Shown: positions 33,681-42,126 of the stretch, piece after piece | Layout of the letters: every line of letters begins with the position of its first letter | Numbering within the stretch: the first letter of the stretch is position 1 | NCBI GenBank assembly: GCA_964632005.1 | Contig: CAZWAP010000010.1 | Span: 1 to 64,000 of the forward strand | Source of the DNA: CAZWAP01 sp964632005 | GTDB taxonomy: Bacteria; Planctomycetota; Phycisphaerae; Sedimentisphaerales; Anaerobacaceae | DNA length: 64,000 nt | Reading direction: 5' to 3' | The notes under the pieces: generated by a model | Databases searched by the model: none | The model's input: only the letters and a program-made list of their open reading frames with translations | What the model was told of the DNA's origin: nothing | Made by a program: the position numbers and the translations under genes

Positions 33681-34901
33681 TTACGCATTCGATTCGCCGG
33701 GTAGTATGACCGTCTTTGTGGCGCTGAACAGCTTGTATCGTATTCCGCGCCAGCAAATGGTTCTCCCGAAGGCCGACGAGAGGATCAGAGCGAACATCAG
33801 GGCCGACCAGGCCCAGGAAAGCGTAACGTCGGCCAGCCTGGCCCATCTCAGCGTGTCTCGTTCCTCCGGTATTACCGTGCCGATCATTTTCTGCCGGAGA
33901 ATAGCCCGGCCGGCCTGGCAGGCAAGAGAGACCACGGGCACCGCAACGTAGAGCGAGGCGTTTTCGGCGCCCGCGTTTATGGCGTAGCCGGCCAGGGCAG
34001 CCGTCGGCCAGAGGCACAGAACCGAAAAAAGGCTGCTGCACAGCCCGAAAAACCAGGTCGAGGGCCTGTAGATCCGCGTGATAAGGAACTGCCTTCTGGC
34101 GAACTCGAAGAGTTCCGGCCAGCTCGTCGAAAGGTACGTCGGCACTATGCACGCCGGCACAAACGCGAGCTTCATGCCGGCTTTTTTCACGGCGTACGTC
34201 AGCGACAGGTCGTCGCTGAGGACCTTTGGCCAGAGTCTATCGAGACCCACGCGGCGAAAAGTATCGGCTCGAATGGCCATCGAGCCGCCCCAGGCCTGGT
34301 TAAAAGGGGTGTTGCCGAGCAACTGGGCGACCTTGCCGTTCATAGACGACAGAGCAAGCTCGGCCAGATTGTTATTCTTCGGGATAAACCAGCGGTAGCC
34401 GGTGGATGCCCCGTAGCGTGATTGTCGCAGCGGCCAGACGAGCTGAGCCAGCCAGTCCGGCCGAACGCAAACGTCCGAGTCCACAAACGCAAGGGTCTCA
34501 ACTTTCTCGGCGACCTGCTGGTACGCATAGAGCAAGTTGTGTATCTTCTGGCTGCACGTACGGGCCCTTCCGGCAACCAGAATCCGTATGTCACGCGCCC
34601 TCGATGTCTGCCTGTGGCGGTCTATGAGCCTGGACAGCCGCCCGTAGGCCGGGTCCGACTCTTCAGCCACTACGAACAGGAGCACGTAGTTCTCGTAATT
34701 CAGCTTCAACAGCGAGGTGATGTTTTTATCGAACTCCGCGTCGATGCCCTTGCACGGCACGATCAGCCCCACGGGTGAGGACTGCCAGAGGCGTTTTTTG
34801 CCGTGCTTCAACAAGACGTAACGGTAGTTGCGGAAGCAGAGGAGCAAAAACAGTACCTGCAGAGCTATCAAGATTATGGCTATGTAGTAGTATGCACCCA
34901 T
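33681..34901 (-). CDS. GT21-like glycosyltransferase (ceramide glucosyltransferase/HpnI-like)
   Basis: A membrane-bound family 2/21 glycosyltransferase, 406 residues, that probably glycosylates a lipid. There is an N-terminal helix (YYIAIILIALQVLFLLLCF). The GT-A domain has VGLIVPCKG, the metal motif FVDSDVCVRP, the acid motif WPKVLSDDLSLT and a (Q/R)xxRW-like segment RRQFLITR. Three C-terminal helices span about residues 280-375 (FSVLCLWPTAALAGYAI, ASLYVAVPVVSLAC, TLSWAWSALMFALILSSAF). HpnI-type N-acetylglucosaminyl transferases of hopanoid synthesis share this plan, but no other hopanoid gene is here. A minus-strand TTGACG lies upstream without a well-spaced -10. Confidence 0.82.
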   Translation of the reverse strand: MGAYYYIAIILIALQVLFLLLCFRNYRYVLLKHGKKRLWQSSPVGLIVPCKGIDAEFDKNITSLLKLNYENYVLLFVVAEESDPAYGRLSRLIDRHRQTSRARDIRILVAGRARTCSQKIHNLLYAYQQVAEKVETLAFVDSDVCVRPDWLAQLVWPLRQSRYGASTGYRWFIPKNNNLAELALSSMNGKVAQLLGNTPFNQAWGGSMAIRADTFRRVGLDRLWPKVLSDDLSLTYAVKKAGMKLAFVPACIVPTYLSTSWPELFEFARRQFLITRIYRPSTWFFGLCSSLFSVLCLWPTAALAGYAINAGAENASLYVAVPVVSLACQAGRAILRQKMIGTVIPEERDTLRWARLADVTLSWAWSALMFALILSSAFGRTICWRGIRYKLFSATKTVILPGESNA

Positions 34902-35071
34902 TTTCCTATCTTAGTATCGTCTCCGTCGGCTGTCCCCACGTCAACGCAAAAGCCGGGAACCCCGGCATCAAAATCCGGTTGCACCTGTCCGGCAGCAAGA
35001 CGAAACAGCCATAATGCGGGTTTACCCTCCGTCTGCGGCAGGGACTGCGCAGCCTGGGTGCGGCTCTCATT

Positions 35072-35920
35072 TCAGGTCAGGCTGGCCAAGGAGACCATCG
35101 ATTCTATTAGCTCTTGCATTGTGTACGGCCTGCCCGGGTCGATCGGGAGAATGCAGCCGTGGTTGTGGTCGGAGGCGACAATGAGCGTTCTGGCACCGGC
35201 CTGCGTGTAGCCGCGCTCCTGGGGCTGGTGGCCCAGGACGAAAATGTCCACGTCCAGCAGCGCAGCCATTTTCTCCAGGAGCGAGTGTGATTGCCTCCTG
35301 CCCCAGGTCAGGATATAGGCCGACCCGGGCCTGACAAGGTCGTCGATTCTCAGCTCACGGTCGAAAATGCCAGGGTCGAACTTGTCCGCCAGGCGGTCGC
35401 TGGGCAGCGAGTGCGACATCCAGATTCTGTTCTGGCATTTAACCGCAAGCGCCTGGGAAAAGAGATAACTTTTTATCGCGGATATTACAGCTTCGGCGGC
35501 CTCTCGAAATTCCTGCGTGATGGCCGCGCGCATCGCCCTGTTCATTTCCCTGCCGGCCTTGATCACTTCGCTTTCCGTGATAAACGCCGTGTCGTGATTG
35601 CCCATAATCGTATGGACCTGTCGCGGAAATTCCAGCTTCAATTGAGCCACGTCGAACAGCAGCCGGTACGATAGACACCCTCCTTCCTCGTCCTGCGGCC
35701 CGCCGTGTATCACCTCGTGGAGAATAATGTGCGTATCCGGATTATTGCCCAGGTCGGCGTAGTTGATGATTCGTTCGAGGTTCCTCTTGTGGCCGTGAAG
35801 ATCGCCGGTGAGAATCAGCTTGCCCGCTGGCGGAGGATAGATGATATTGCCGCGCCTACAGGCATCGTTCTTGTTTGCGTGGGCGGCCTTATTGAGCAAG
35901 TCGATGATCGTTTGCGGCAT
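35072..35920 (-). CDS. calcineurin-like metallophosphoesterase
   Basis: 282 residues. The PPP/metallophosphoesterase motifs are G39-D-L-H-G-H44, G107-N-H-D110, and a late GHQPQERG. The usual second motif GDxxDRG is not recognisable; the matching region reads LHEVIHGGPQDE, so one metal ligand may differ. Related proteins are protein phosphatases, ApaH or PrpE. It overlaps the Ser/Thr kinase gene by 32 bases in another frame, which suggests coupled translation and a role in removing the kinase's phosphates; this is inference from position. Confidence 0.82.
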   Translation of the reverse strand: MPQTIIDLLNKAAHANKNDACRRGNIIYPPPAGKLILTGDLHGHKRNLERIINYADLGNNPDTHIILHEVIHGGPQDEEGGCLSYRLLFDVAQLKLEFPRQVHTIMGNHDTAFITESEVIKAGREMNRAMRAAITQEFREAAEAVISAIKSYLFSQALAVKCQNRIWMSHSLPSDRLADKFDPGIFDRELRIDDLVRPGSAYILTWGRRQSHSLLEKMAALLDVDIFVLGHQPQERGYTQAGARTLIVASDHNHGCILPIDPGRPYTMQELIESMVSLASLT

Positions 35921-36761
35921 ATTTGCTCGCTTTGACCTTTTCGCCGAATATGCCGTGCACCATCACGTCCAGCCTCGAAATAACGGCCATCATATTCCGG
36001 GGCCTTTTCGCGGGGTCATCCTCGATGCAATCCATCACGAGATTAGACACGTTAGCCGGTATCTTCTTCTTGATTTCGTTCGGTGCACGTCGCGGCTCGG
36101 TTACGGGTATCCCGAACTGGTTTTTCTTTGGTATCAACGTGGGGACGTGCTTTCCGGTCAAGGCCCAGTACATCGTCGCCCCGAGGTTGAAAATGTCGGT
36201 TCTTGGGCCGAGCGGTTTTCGCCTCACCTGTTCCGGCGCGATGTAGTCGGGCGTTCCCTGGATACGGCGTTTCACCGTCCCGATCTTGCAGCTCTGCCCG
36301 AGGTCTATTATTTTTATTGAGCCCGACTTGCTCATCAATACGTTATTCGGCTTGACGTCACAGTGCACGTAACCGTGCTGGTGCATCGCATTGAGAGCGG
36401 TGGCGACCATTCTGAAGACCAGCAGGACGTCGCCGAGGCTCAGGGGCGGACAGTCCTCGAGGTTCCTCCCGTCGAAATACTCCATCGAGAGCAGCATTTC
36501 GGTAACCTTGAACATACTGCGGATCTTTTTCAGCTTGTAGCACTTCCGCACGTAAGGGTGGTCTATCCTCCTGGCGACTTTGTACTCGGTCTCCACCTGT
36601 TCGAAGATCCGGTGGTCTTCGGGGCGCTGAAAGATCACCCTTTTGAGCGCGACCTCGGTGCCGTTTTCGTCGTTGGTTGCCAGGTAGATTGTGCTTCGCG
36701 CGCCGGTGCCGATGCGCTTTTGGATGGTGAAACCGCCAATATGTAGTATGTCCTTGGCCAT
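35889..36761 (-). CDS. Hanks-type serine/threonine protein kinase (soluble)
   Basis: 290 residues with a complete kinase fold. The Gly loop is IGTGARSTIY, K40 is in VALKR, the catalytic loop is H133-C-D-V-K-P-N-N (HRD with Cys for Arg), the DFG position is D153-L-G, and the P+1 region is GTPDYIAPEQ. The C-lobe ends DDPAKRPRNM. No membrane helix or PASTA domain is present, so it acts in the cytoplasm. The loss of the HRD arginine is typical of kinases that do not need activation-loop phosphorylation. The ATG at 36761 starts the domain; a further upstream open frame has no support. The leader is about 110 bases from the promoter at 36879-36907. Confidence 0.92.
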   Translation of the reverse strand: MAKDILHIGGFTIQKRIGTGARSTIYLATNDENGTEVALKRVIFQRPEDHRIFEQVETEYKVARRIDHPYVRKCYKLKKIRSMFKVTEMLLSMEYFDGRNLEDCPPLSLGDVLLVFRMVATALNAMHQHGYVHCDVKPNNVLMSKSGSIKIIDLGQSCKIGTVKRRIQGTPDYIAPEQVRRKPLGPRTDIFNLGATMYWALTGKHVPTLIPKKNQFGIPVTEPRRAPNEIKKKIPANVSNLVMDCIEDDPAKRPRNMMAVISRLDVMVHGIFGEKVKASKYAANDHRLAQ

Positions 36762-36878
36762 AAAAACGCCGAGACCTACCAACAGGGTCTTGCCTCTGCC
36801 TTCGGCACGATACGAGAAAGATGCGCCGATTAGGCCTTTTGTTCGCCCAAAATATAGGCTCGTGCCCCCGGGCGGGCT

Positions 36879-36907
36879 TTTATATGCCCCCCAGAATACC
36901 ACCAAAA
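36879..36907 (-). promoter_or_regulatory. kinase/phosphatase operon promoter
   Basis: On the minus strand, TTTTGG (plus 36902-36907), a 17-bp spacer and TATAAA (plus 36879-36884). The -35 is weak. Confidence 0.4.
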
Positions 36908-36976
36908 GCACGGCTCTTCACACCCGTTGCCGGAGTGTCGTAAACTACTCTAATATCGTGCTGCGCAGCAGCTTAC

Positions 36977-37007
36977 TTGACTTTTGCGAAGCTCTGCAAG
37001 ATATAAT
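36977..37007 (+). promoter_or_regulatory. orphan plus-strand promoter
   Basis: TTGACT (36977-36982), a 19-bp spacer and TATAAT (37002-37007), then a T-rich start region. No plus-strand gene follows; the next gene is DUF362 on the opposite strand. Confidence 0.4.
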
Positions 37008-37255
37008 ATTTTTATTCCCTTATCTACCCCCGGCCAAGTTTTTCCAGGTTCCGGCAGGAAGAGCTGTAAAAGCGAGCAGACGAGGCTTCCTGGCAGGGCC
37101 AGGGCGCGCGGGCAGCGCATCCGGGGGGGGCGTTTTTTGGGGTCAGCTGTTCGCGGGGTCGGGCCGGAGGACCAAGACAGGTTTACCGGCAGCGAGGAGC
37201 GACGGCAGTGCCTGCGGCCTTTGTTGTCAGGACGGGGCCTGGTGGGCAGCGGATA

Positions 37256-38242
37256 CTACCGTTCTCTAACGCTCCTGGCCAGGAGAACGATTTGCTTGCA
37301 TACGCTGCGGCAGAGATGGGGCAGGGAGAACCTCACGGGGACAAGCTGCGGCAATTCAAAATCGGCACAGACCAGGTGGGAATAGTCATCGCCGCGGAGC
37401 TCGATCTGCTCGCGCCGGCAGCCGAACCCGAGTGCCTGGGCGGCGCGGATGATGGGGACATCTTCCGGGGTCAAACCGATCAACTCGCAGCATATTCTCT
37501 CGCAGGCGATAGGATCTGTGCCCCCGATCAGCCAGCCTAACTGCCTGTCCCGACCCCGGATAGGCCCGCCTCGGTCCATCGCGGCAACGGCGTCGATTAT
37601 GGTGACAGCCGGCGCCAGATACCTGTATATCTCGATAAGCAGCTCGCAGAATTCCTCAATCCTGCCTCGCCTGAAATGCCAGAGGGCCTTTCTCTTGCCG
37701 CTGACGCAGCCGAACATATTCTTAACGGCGAAGGTAGCGAGAAGCTGTTGATGGGTTTTGAACTTCGGCAGGTTGATGATCACGTCTGCTTCGAGGGCTT
37801 TAGAGCTGATCGCGACTCTGGGGTTTTTCTCGCTGAGCCTGCAGGCGGTAGGCCTGTTCAATTGGGTCAGAGGGACGGCCAATCGGGCGAGCTCTGTGTC
37901 GAGGCCGAGCTTTCGGGCACAGCTATAGACGTTTGCCCAGGCGGGGGAATCACCGACGAACGGCCTTGCGCCGCAGTCCTTGAGCAGGCGGGCCATTTCG
38001 AGGACGACGGCGGGGTGGGTCTGGGCGGCGTGCCGGTGGGAGCGGGGTGCGATGAAGTTGGGCTTTATCAGGACGCGGTCGCCCGGCTTGACAAACCGCT
38101 CGAAGCCGCCGAGCAGTTCGAGCTGGCGTGCCAGGGCGCGGGCGACGCCGGCCCTGTCGTAGTTTTCGCATCGAGTCACGGCAACGGTTGTATCCATACG
38201 TTGCTCGCCGGCCGGGCGGGGCGTTTTTTTCAACGCGTCCAT
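37256..38242 (-). CDS. DUF362 domain-containing protein
   Basis: 328 residues matching the DUF362 family: DRVLIKPNFIAP, GDSPAWANVYSCARKLGL, ADVIINLPKFKTHQQLLATFAVKNMFGCVSG and IIDAVAAMDRGGPIRG. No reaction is established for most members. Some carry Fe-S ferredoxin domains, but none is seen here. The ATG at 38242 has GAGGGA 10 bases upstream and leaves a 14-bp gap to the lipoprotein gene; an internal ATG at 38197 is the alternative. It is probably transcribed with that lipoprotein from the leaderless-type promoter at 39109-39138. Confidence 0.85.
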   Translation of the reverse strand: MDALKKTPRPAGEQRMDTTVAVTRCENYDRAGVARALARQLELLGGFERFVKPGDRVLIKPNFIAPRSHRHAAQTHPAVVLEMARLLKDCGARPFVGDSPAWANVYSCARKLGLDTELARLAVPLTQLNRPTACRLSEKNPRVAISSKALEADVIINLPKFKTHQQLLATFAVKNMFGCVSGKRKALWHFRRGRIEEFCELLIEIYRYLAPAVTIIDAVAAMDRGGPIRGRDRQLGWLIGGTDPIACERICCELIGLTPEDVPIIRAAQALGFGCRREQIELRGDDYSHLVCADFELPQLVPVRFSLPHLCRSVCKQIVLLARSVRER

Positions 38243-38256
38243 CAGCAGAGAATCCC

Positions 38257-39102
38257 TCAGTCTCGATAGTTGATCGCGTTACAGACCAGGACGAAGACCC
38301 TTATCGAGATCTTGCGTCTGGGCGGCTCGCCTTTGCTGAGAAACGTGGTGCCCTTCAGGTTGCTGAAGAACAGTCCGGGGAGGGTGACGGTTTCGCTCAG
38401 GTACTTGCGTGGTCCGAGGACGACGAAGTCACCGGGGCTCATCTTAAGGCCGAACCCGGCGGCCTTGAATTCGAGCTGAGGTTGGTTTGCCCTTCCGGGC
38501 GGGCCGGTGATGGGCAAGCTCGGCGGGGACGAAAAGGCCGGGTACGCAACGAGCCGACAAACGCCTCTTTCGCCGGGCAGCCTCTGCGCAATCAGCCGTA
38601 GTGATAGAACGCCCGGCCCGACGATGAGCTTCTGGCGAGACAGGGTTCTGTCGAGATACGCGAGCTCTTGCGGCCGATCCAGGGGTATGATTGTGATATC
38701 CTGTGGCTGGCCGTCGGGCAACAACATCGAGACCTTCGCGAGGCGTTTTCCGCCGGCGGCCTTGAGCAGGGCCTCGGTGCCGCTAAGCCCGAATTGCCTG
38801 GCGAACCCGGCGCGGAAGAGGTTTTCGTCGAAGGCCCGGTAGTTGTAAAAGCGTAGATTCCGGGTGTAGAGCGACTCCCACAGATCCTGGAGCTTTGGGG
38901 CGTTGCCGGCGGGCAGCTCGAAGATATGGACGTCGAAATTTGCGGTTCTCAGCTTTTGGTTGGCCGGCCGGTCGAGCCCCTTCGGTTCGGCCAGGTCGCC
39001 TATTTTCACGTCGCCCCAATCAGGCGGTCTTTCGGGCTCGTGACAGCCGGCCGCAAATATGAAAAAGACTCCCGTAACCGCTATTTGAACGCCCCGGGTC
39101 AT
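38257..39102 (-). CDS. lipoprotein of unknown function, leaderless mRNA predicted
   Basis: 281 residues. The signal TRGVQIAVTGVFFIFAAGC ends in a lipobox (FAAGC), so Cys20 would carry the lipid. The mature part has no family that I recognise. It contains NFDVHIFELPAGNAPKLQDLW and a C-terminal beta-rich part with a conserved-looking FVVLGPRKYL segment. The ATG at 39102 is chosen because the lipoprotein signal begins there, and a TTGACA-18-TACAAT promoter puts the transcription start on or next to this ATG. No Shine-Dalgarno sequence is present. The gene faces away from ileS. Confidence 0.75.
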   Translation of the reverse strand: MTRGVQIAVTGVFFIFAAGCHEPERPPDWGDVKIGDLAEPKGLDRPANQKLRTANFDVHIFELPAGNAPKLQDLWESLYTRNLRFYNYRAFDENLFRAGFARQFGLSGTEALLKAAGGKRLAKVSMLLPDGQPQDITIIPLDRPQELAYLDRTLSRQKLIVGPGVLSLRLIAQRLPGERGVCRLVAYPAFSSPPSLPITGPPGRANQPQLEFKAAGFGLKMSPGDFVVLGPRKYLSETVTLPGLFFSNLKGTTFLSKGEPPRRKISIRVFVLVCNAINYRD

Positions 39103-39108
39103 AGGGGC

Positions 39109-39138
39109 ATTGTACCGTTTTTCGCCTGCGAATGTCAA
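39109..39138 (-). promoter_or_regulatory. promoter of the lipoprotein-DUF362 operon (leaderless)
   Basis: On the minus strand, TTGACA (plus 39133-39138), an 18-bp spacer and TACAAT (plus 39109-39114). Only six bases separate the -10 from the ATG, so transcription would start on the first base of the coding sequence. Confidence 0.7.
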
Positions 39139-39155
39139 CCTCGGCGGTGCGGGAT

Positions 39156-39184
39156 TTGACAGGCGGGAGTTGCCGACTTATGAT
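39156..39184 (+). promoter_or_regulatory. ileS promoter
   Basis: TTGACA (39156-39161), a 17-bp spacer and TATGAT (39179-39184). The predicted start near 39191 gives a leader of about 35 bases with GAGG before the ATG, so there is no room for a T-box. Confidence 0.75.
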
Positions 39185-39225
39185 ACGGTGTTCCGGATGT
39201 TTTGGGATTTCCGAGGACTGCAGCG

Positions 39226-42108
39226 ATGTCGGATGAGAAGAAGAATAACAACAAGGGTTACCGCGATACACTCAATCTGCCGAAGACGAGCTTTGCAATG
39301 AAGGCGAACCTGGTGCAGCGTGAGCCGGAGTTTCGCAAGAGGTGGGCCGAAGAGGACATCTACGGGAAGATCCGGCGGGCGCGCAGCGGGGCGCCGCTGT
39401 ACATATTGCACGACGGGCCGCCCTATGCGAACGGCGATATTCACATGGGGCACGTCATCAACAAGGTGCTGAAGGACTTCGTGGTCAAGTATAAGACGAT
39501 GGCTGGGCTCGATGCACCGTATATTCCCGGGTGGGATTGTCACGGGCTGCCCATCGAGTCGAAGGTCGTGATGGACCTGGGCGAGCGGGTCCGGCGGATG
39601 AGCAAGCTCGATATCCGCAAGGCCTGCAAGAAGTACGCCGATAAGTACATCAAGATACAGAGCAGGCAATTCCAGGAGCTGGGGGTGTTCGGTGATTTCG
39701 GCGATCCGTACCTGACCTTCGCGCCGTCCTACGAAGCGGGGGTCTTGGAGGTCTTCGCCGAGCTTGTCGGCAAGGGTCTGGTGTACAAGCAGCTAAAGCC
39801 GATCCACTGGTCGATCGGCTGCGAGACGGCGCTTGCCGAGGCGGAACTGGAATACAGGGACATTTCGTCGCCGAGTATCTTTGTGAACTTTCCCGCGACC
39901 GGCCAGAGCATCGGCAGGCTGGTCGAGCTGGGGCTGGTGACGCGGGAGCAGGCCGAGTCGTCGCAGGTGTGCTTTATGATCTGGACGACGACACCATGGA
40001 CGCTGGCGGCGAACCTGGCGATAGCGGTGCATCCCTACCTGGAGTACAAAGCGGTCTGCTATGAGCGGAACGGCAGGAGGTTCGTCTCGATCGTGGGGGC
40101 AGATCGGCTGGAAGCGGTTATTTCGGCTGGCGGATTGAGCGAGGGACAGTACTTTATCAGCGACAAAACGGTCCGCGGCGGACAGCTCGAAGGGCTGCGC
40201 TACCTGCATCCTTTCGTGGAGAAGAATCCGACGGACAAAGATGCGTTTATGATAATCCTGGCCGATTACGTCACGACCGAGGACGGGACGGGTCTGGTGC
40301 ATACGGCGCCCGGCCACGGTCTTGAGGACTATATGTCCGGGCAGAAGTACGGCCTTTCGATTTATTCGCCGGTGATGGACGACGGTCGATACGACGAGAG
40401 CGTGCCGGAGTGGCTGCGCGGGCGCAACGTTCTCGAGGTCGACCGGCTCGTCAACGACCGCCTTCGGGAGCAAGGCCTGCTCTTCGCCGAGGGTCAGATC
40501 ACGCACAGCTACCCGCACTGCTGGAGGAGTAAAGGGCCTGTGATTTTCAGGGCGACGGAGCAGTGGTTTATCAGCGTGGATAAAGAGATCGCGGGGTTGG
40601 GGATGAGCCTGCGGGACCTTGCGTTGGAGAGCATCAGAGCTGTCAAGTGGATCCCAGCGTGGGGGCAGAAGCGTATCGAGGGGATGCTGGAATCGCGGCC
40701 GGACTGGTGCATCAGCCGGCAGCGCTGCTGGGGTCTGCCGATTCCGGCTTTTACGGATTCGAGCGGAAGGACCCTGCTGAGTCGGGAATCTGTTTTGGCC
40801 GTGGCGCGGCACGTGGAACGGCACGGGTCGGATAGCTGGTTTACCGACTCGGCCCGCGAGATTCTGGGGGAGGATTTCGAGCTTCCGAAAGGCTTCGAGG
40901 CGGATGATCTGCGTAAGGAGGAGAATATTTTCGACGTTTGGTTCGAATCGGGCTGTAGCTGGTACAGCGTCTGCGAGCGGGGGGCGCGTTGGCCGGTGCC
41001 GGTGGACCTGTACCTGGAAGGTTCCGATCAGCACCGCGGCTGGTTTCAGCTTTCGCTGCTGCCGGGGCTGGGGGCAAAGGGACGGGCGCCTTTCAAGAGC
41101 GTGCTGACGCATGGGTTCACGGTGGACGAGAAGGGGATGAAGCAGTCGAAGTCCCTGGGCAACTACGTCAATGCGCAGCAGGAGGTGGCAAAGTACGGGT
41201 CGGACATTCTGAGGCTGTGGGTCTCGAGCGTGAACTACCAGGAGGATATTCGCTGCAACGACCAGATAATCGGGCGTACGCAGGACGCATACAGGAAGAT
41301 TCGTAATACGCTGCGTTATCTTCTGGGCAACATCGGGGATTTCGACCCGAACGAGCAGTCGGTGGCGTACGAGCAGATGTTCGAAATCGACAGGTGGGTG
41401 ATGCGGCGGTTGCAGAAGCTGATCGCGGATGTCCGTGAGGCGTACGAGAAGTTCATCTTCCATCGTGTTTTCGCGCTGATCTACAATTTCTGCACGGTTG
41501 AAATGAGCAGCATATATATGGACGTGTTAAAGGACCGGATGTATTGCGACGCTGCGGACAGCCGGTCGCGGCGCAGCGGACAAACGGCTATGTACCGCAT
41601 ACTGGATGCCTTGGTGCGGATGCTTGCTCCCGTCCTGGTTCATACCGCTGAAGAGGCGTGGGCGGCGATGAAGTTCAGGTCCCAGGAGACCGAGAGCGTA
41701 CATCTGGCGCAGATGCCGCGCGTGGATGAATGTATCGATATGGCCGAGGGCCAGGCCGTCTGGGGACGGATTATGGAGCTGCGGGAGGAGGTACTGCGGG
41801 TGCTGGAGGGGCTGAGGCAGGAAAAGAAGATCGCGAGCAACCAGGAGGCGAGCGTGACGATCAACTGCGACGGGGAGACGTCGGGCCTGTTGAAGAGGTT
41901 CGGACTGGAGGAGTTTGCGGCGCTTTGTATTGTAAGCGAGGTGAAGGTGCAGGAAAGCACCGGTGAGACGGTGGTCGCGGCCCGCAAGAGCGAGCACGCC
42001 AAGTGCGAGCGGTGCTGGAATTATCGGCCGAGCGTGGGGGCCGACGAAAGGTATCCCGACTTGTGTGAAAGATGCGTCAAGGTGGTGGACGGGCTGACGG
42101 GCGGATGA
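39226..42108 (+). CDS. ileS: isoleucyl-tRNA synthetase
   Basis: Charges tRNA-Ile; cytosolic class Ia synthetase with editing. 960 residues. The HIGH-type motif is PPYANGDIHMGH (residues 65-76). The editing domain has WTTTPWTLAANLAIAV and GTGLVHTAPGHGLEDY. The KMSKS loop reads K639-Q-S-K-S643 with Gln in the second position. A C-terminal zinc finger is intact (CERCWNY...CERC). GAGG lies about 9 bases before the ATG. Alone on its strand, with a good promoter and a convergent GT9 neighbour. Confidence 0.96.
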   Translation: MSDEKKNNNKGYRDTLNLPKTSFAMKANLVQREPEFRKRWAEEDIYGKIRRARSGAPLYILHDGPPYANGDIHMGHVINKVLKDFVVKYKTMAGLDAPYIPGWDCHGLPIESKVVMDLGERVRRMSKLDIRKACKKYADKYIKIQSRQFQELGVFGDFGDPYLTFAPSYEAGVLEVFAELVGKGLVYKQLKPIHWSIGCETALAEAELEYRDISSPSIFVNFPATGQSIGRLVELGLVTREQAESSQVCFMIWTTTPWTLAANLAIAVHPYLEYKAVCYERNGRRFVSIVGADRLEAVISAGGLSEGQYFISDKTVRGGQLEGLRYLHPFVEKNPTDKDAFMIILADYVTTEDGTGLVHTAPGHGLEDYMSGQKYGLSIYSPVMDDGRYDESVPEWLRGRNVLEVDRLVNDRLREQGLLFAEGQITHSYPHCWRSKGPVIFRATEQWFISVDKEIAGLGMSLRDLALESIRAVKWIPAWGQKRIEGMLESRPDWCISRQRCWGLPIPAFTDSSGRTLLSRESVLAVARHVERHGSDSWFTDSAREILGEDFELPKGFEADDLRKEENIFDVWFESGCSWYSVCERGARWPVPVDLYLEGSDQHRGWFQLSLLPGLGAKGRAPFKSVLTHGFTVDEKGMKQSKSLGNYVNAQQEVAKYGSDILRLWVSSVNYQEDIRCNDQIIGRTQDAYRKIRNTLRYLLGNIGDFDPNEQSVAYEQMFEIDRWVMRRLQKLIADVREAYEKFIFHRVFALIYNFCTVEMSSIYMDVLKDRMYCDAADSRSRRSGQTAMYRILDALVRMLAPVLVHTAEEAWAAMKFRSQETESVHLAQMPRVDECIDMAEGQAVWGRIMELREEVLRVLEGLRQEKKIASNQEASVTINCDGETSGLLKRFGLEEFAALCIVSEVKVQESTGETVVAARKSEHAKCERCWNYRPSVGADERYPDLCERCVKVVDGLTGG

Positions 42109-42126
42109 AAGGCAGCGGTTGCGGCA

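Larger units (their letters stand above)
36762..37255. other. intergenic region between the kinase and DUF362 genes (494 bp)
   Basis: Contains the kinase promoter (minus) and a strong-looking plus-strand promoter at 36977-37007 with no ORF after it. Downstream of that, CAGGAAG and CTTCCTG (about 37054-37090) form a stem, and GGGGGGGGCGTTTTTT follows at about 37123-37136. A short non-coding RNA is possible, but I recognise no known class. The rest is GC-rich with nothing visible. Confidence 0.35.

Noticed and set aside
34902..34975. Minus-strand TTGACG as the GT21 promoter
   Set aside because: The best -10 candidates give spacers of 20 or more bases; too weak to list as a promoter.
37113..37137. 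G-run followed by T6 as a plus-strand terminator
   Set aside because: The G-run has no matching C-run close enough to form a stem; kept only as part of the orphan-promoter observation.
39793..41463. 556-codon open frame antisense to ileS
   Set aside because: Long but explained by the third-position GC bias of ileS; composition is Arg/Pro/His-rich with no domain.
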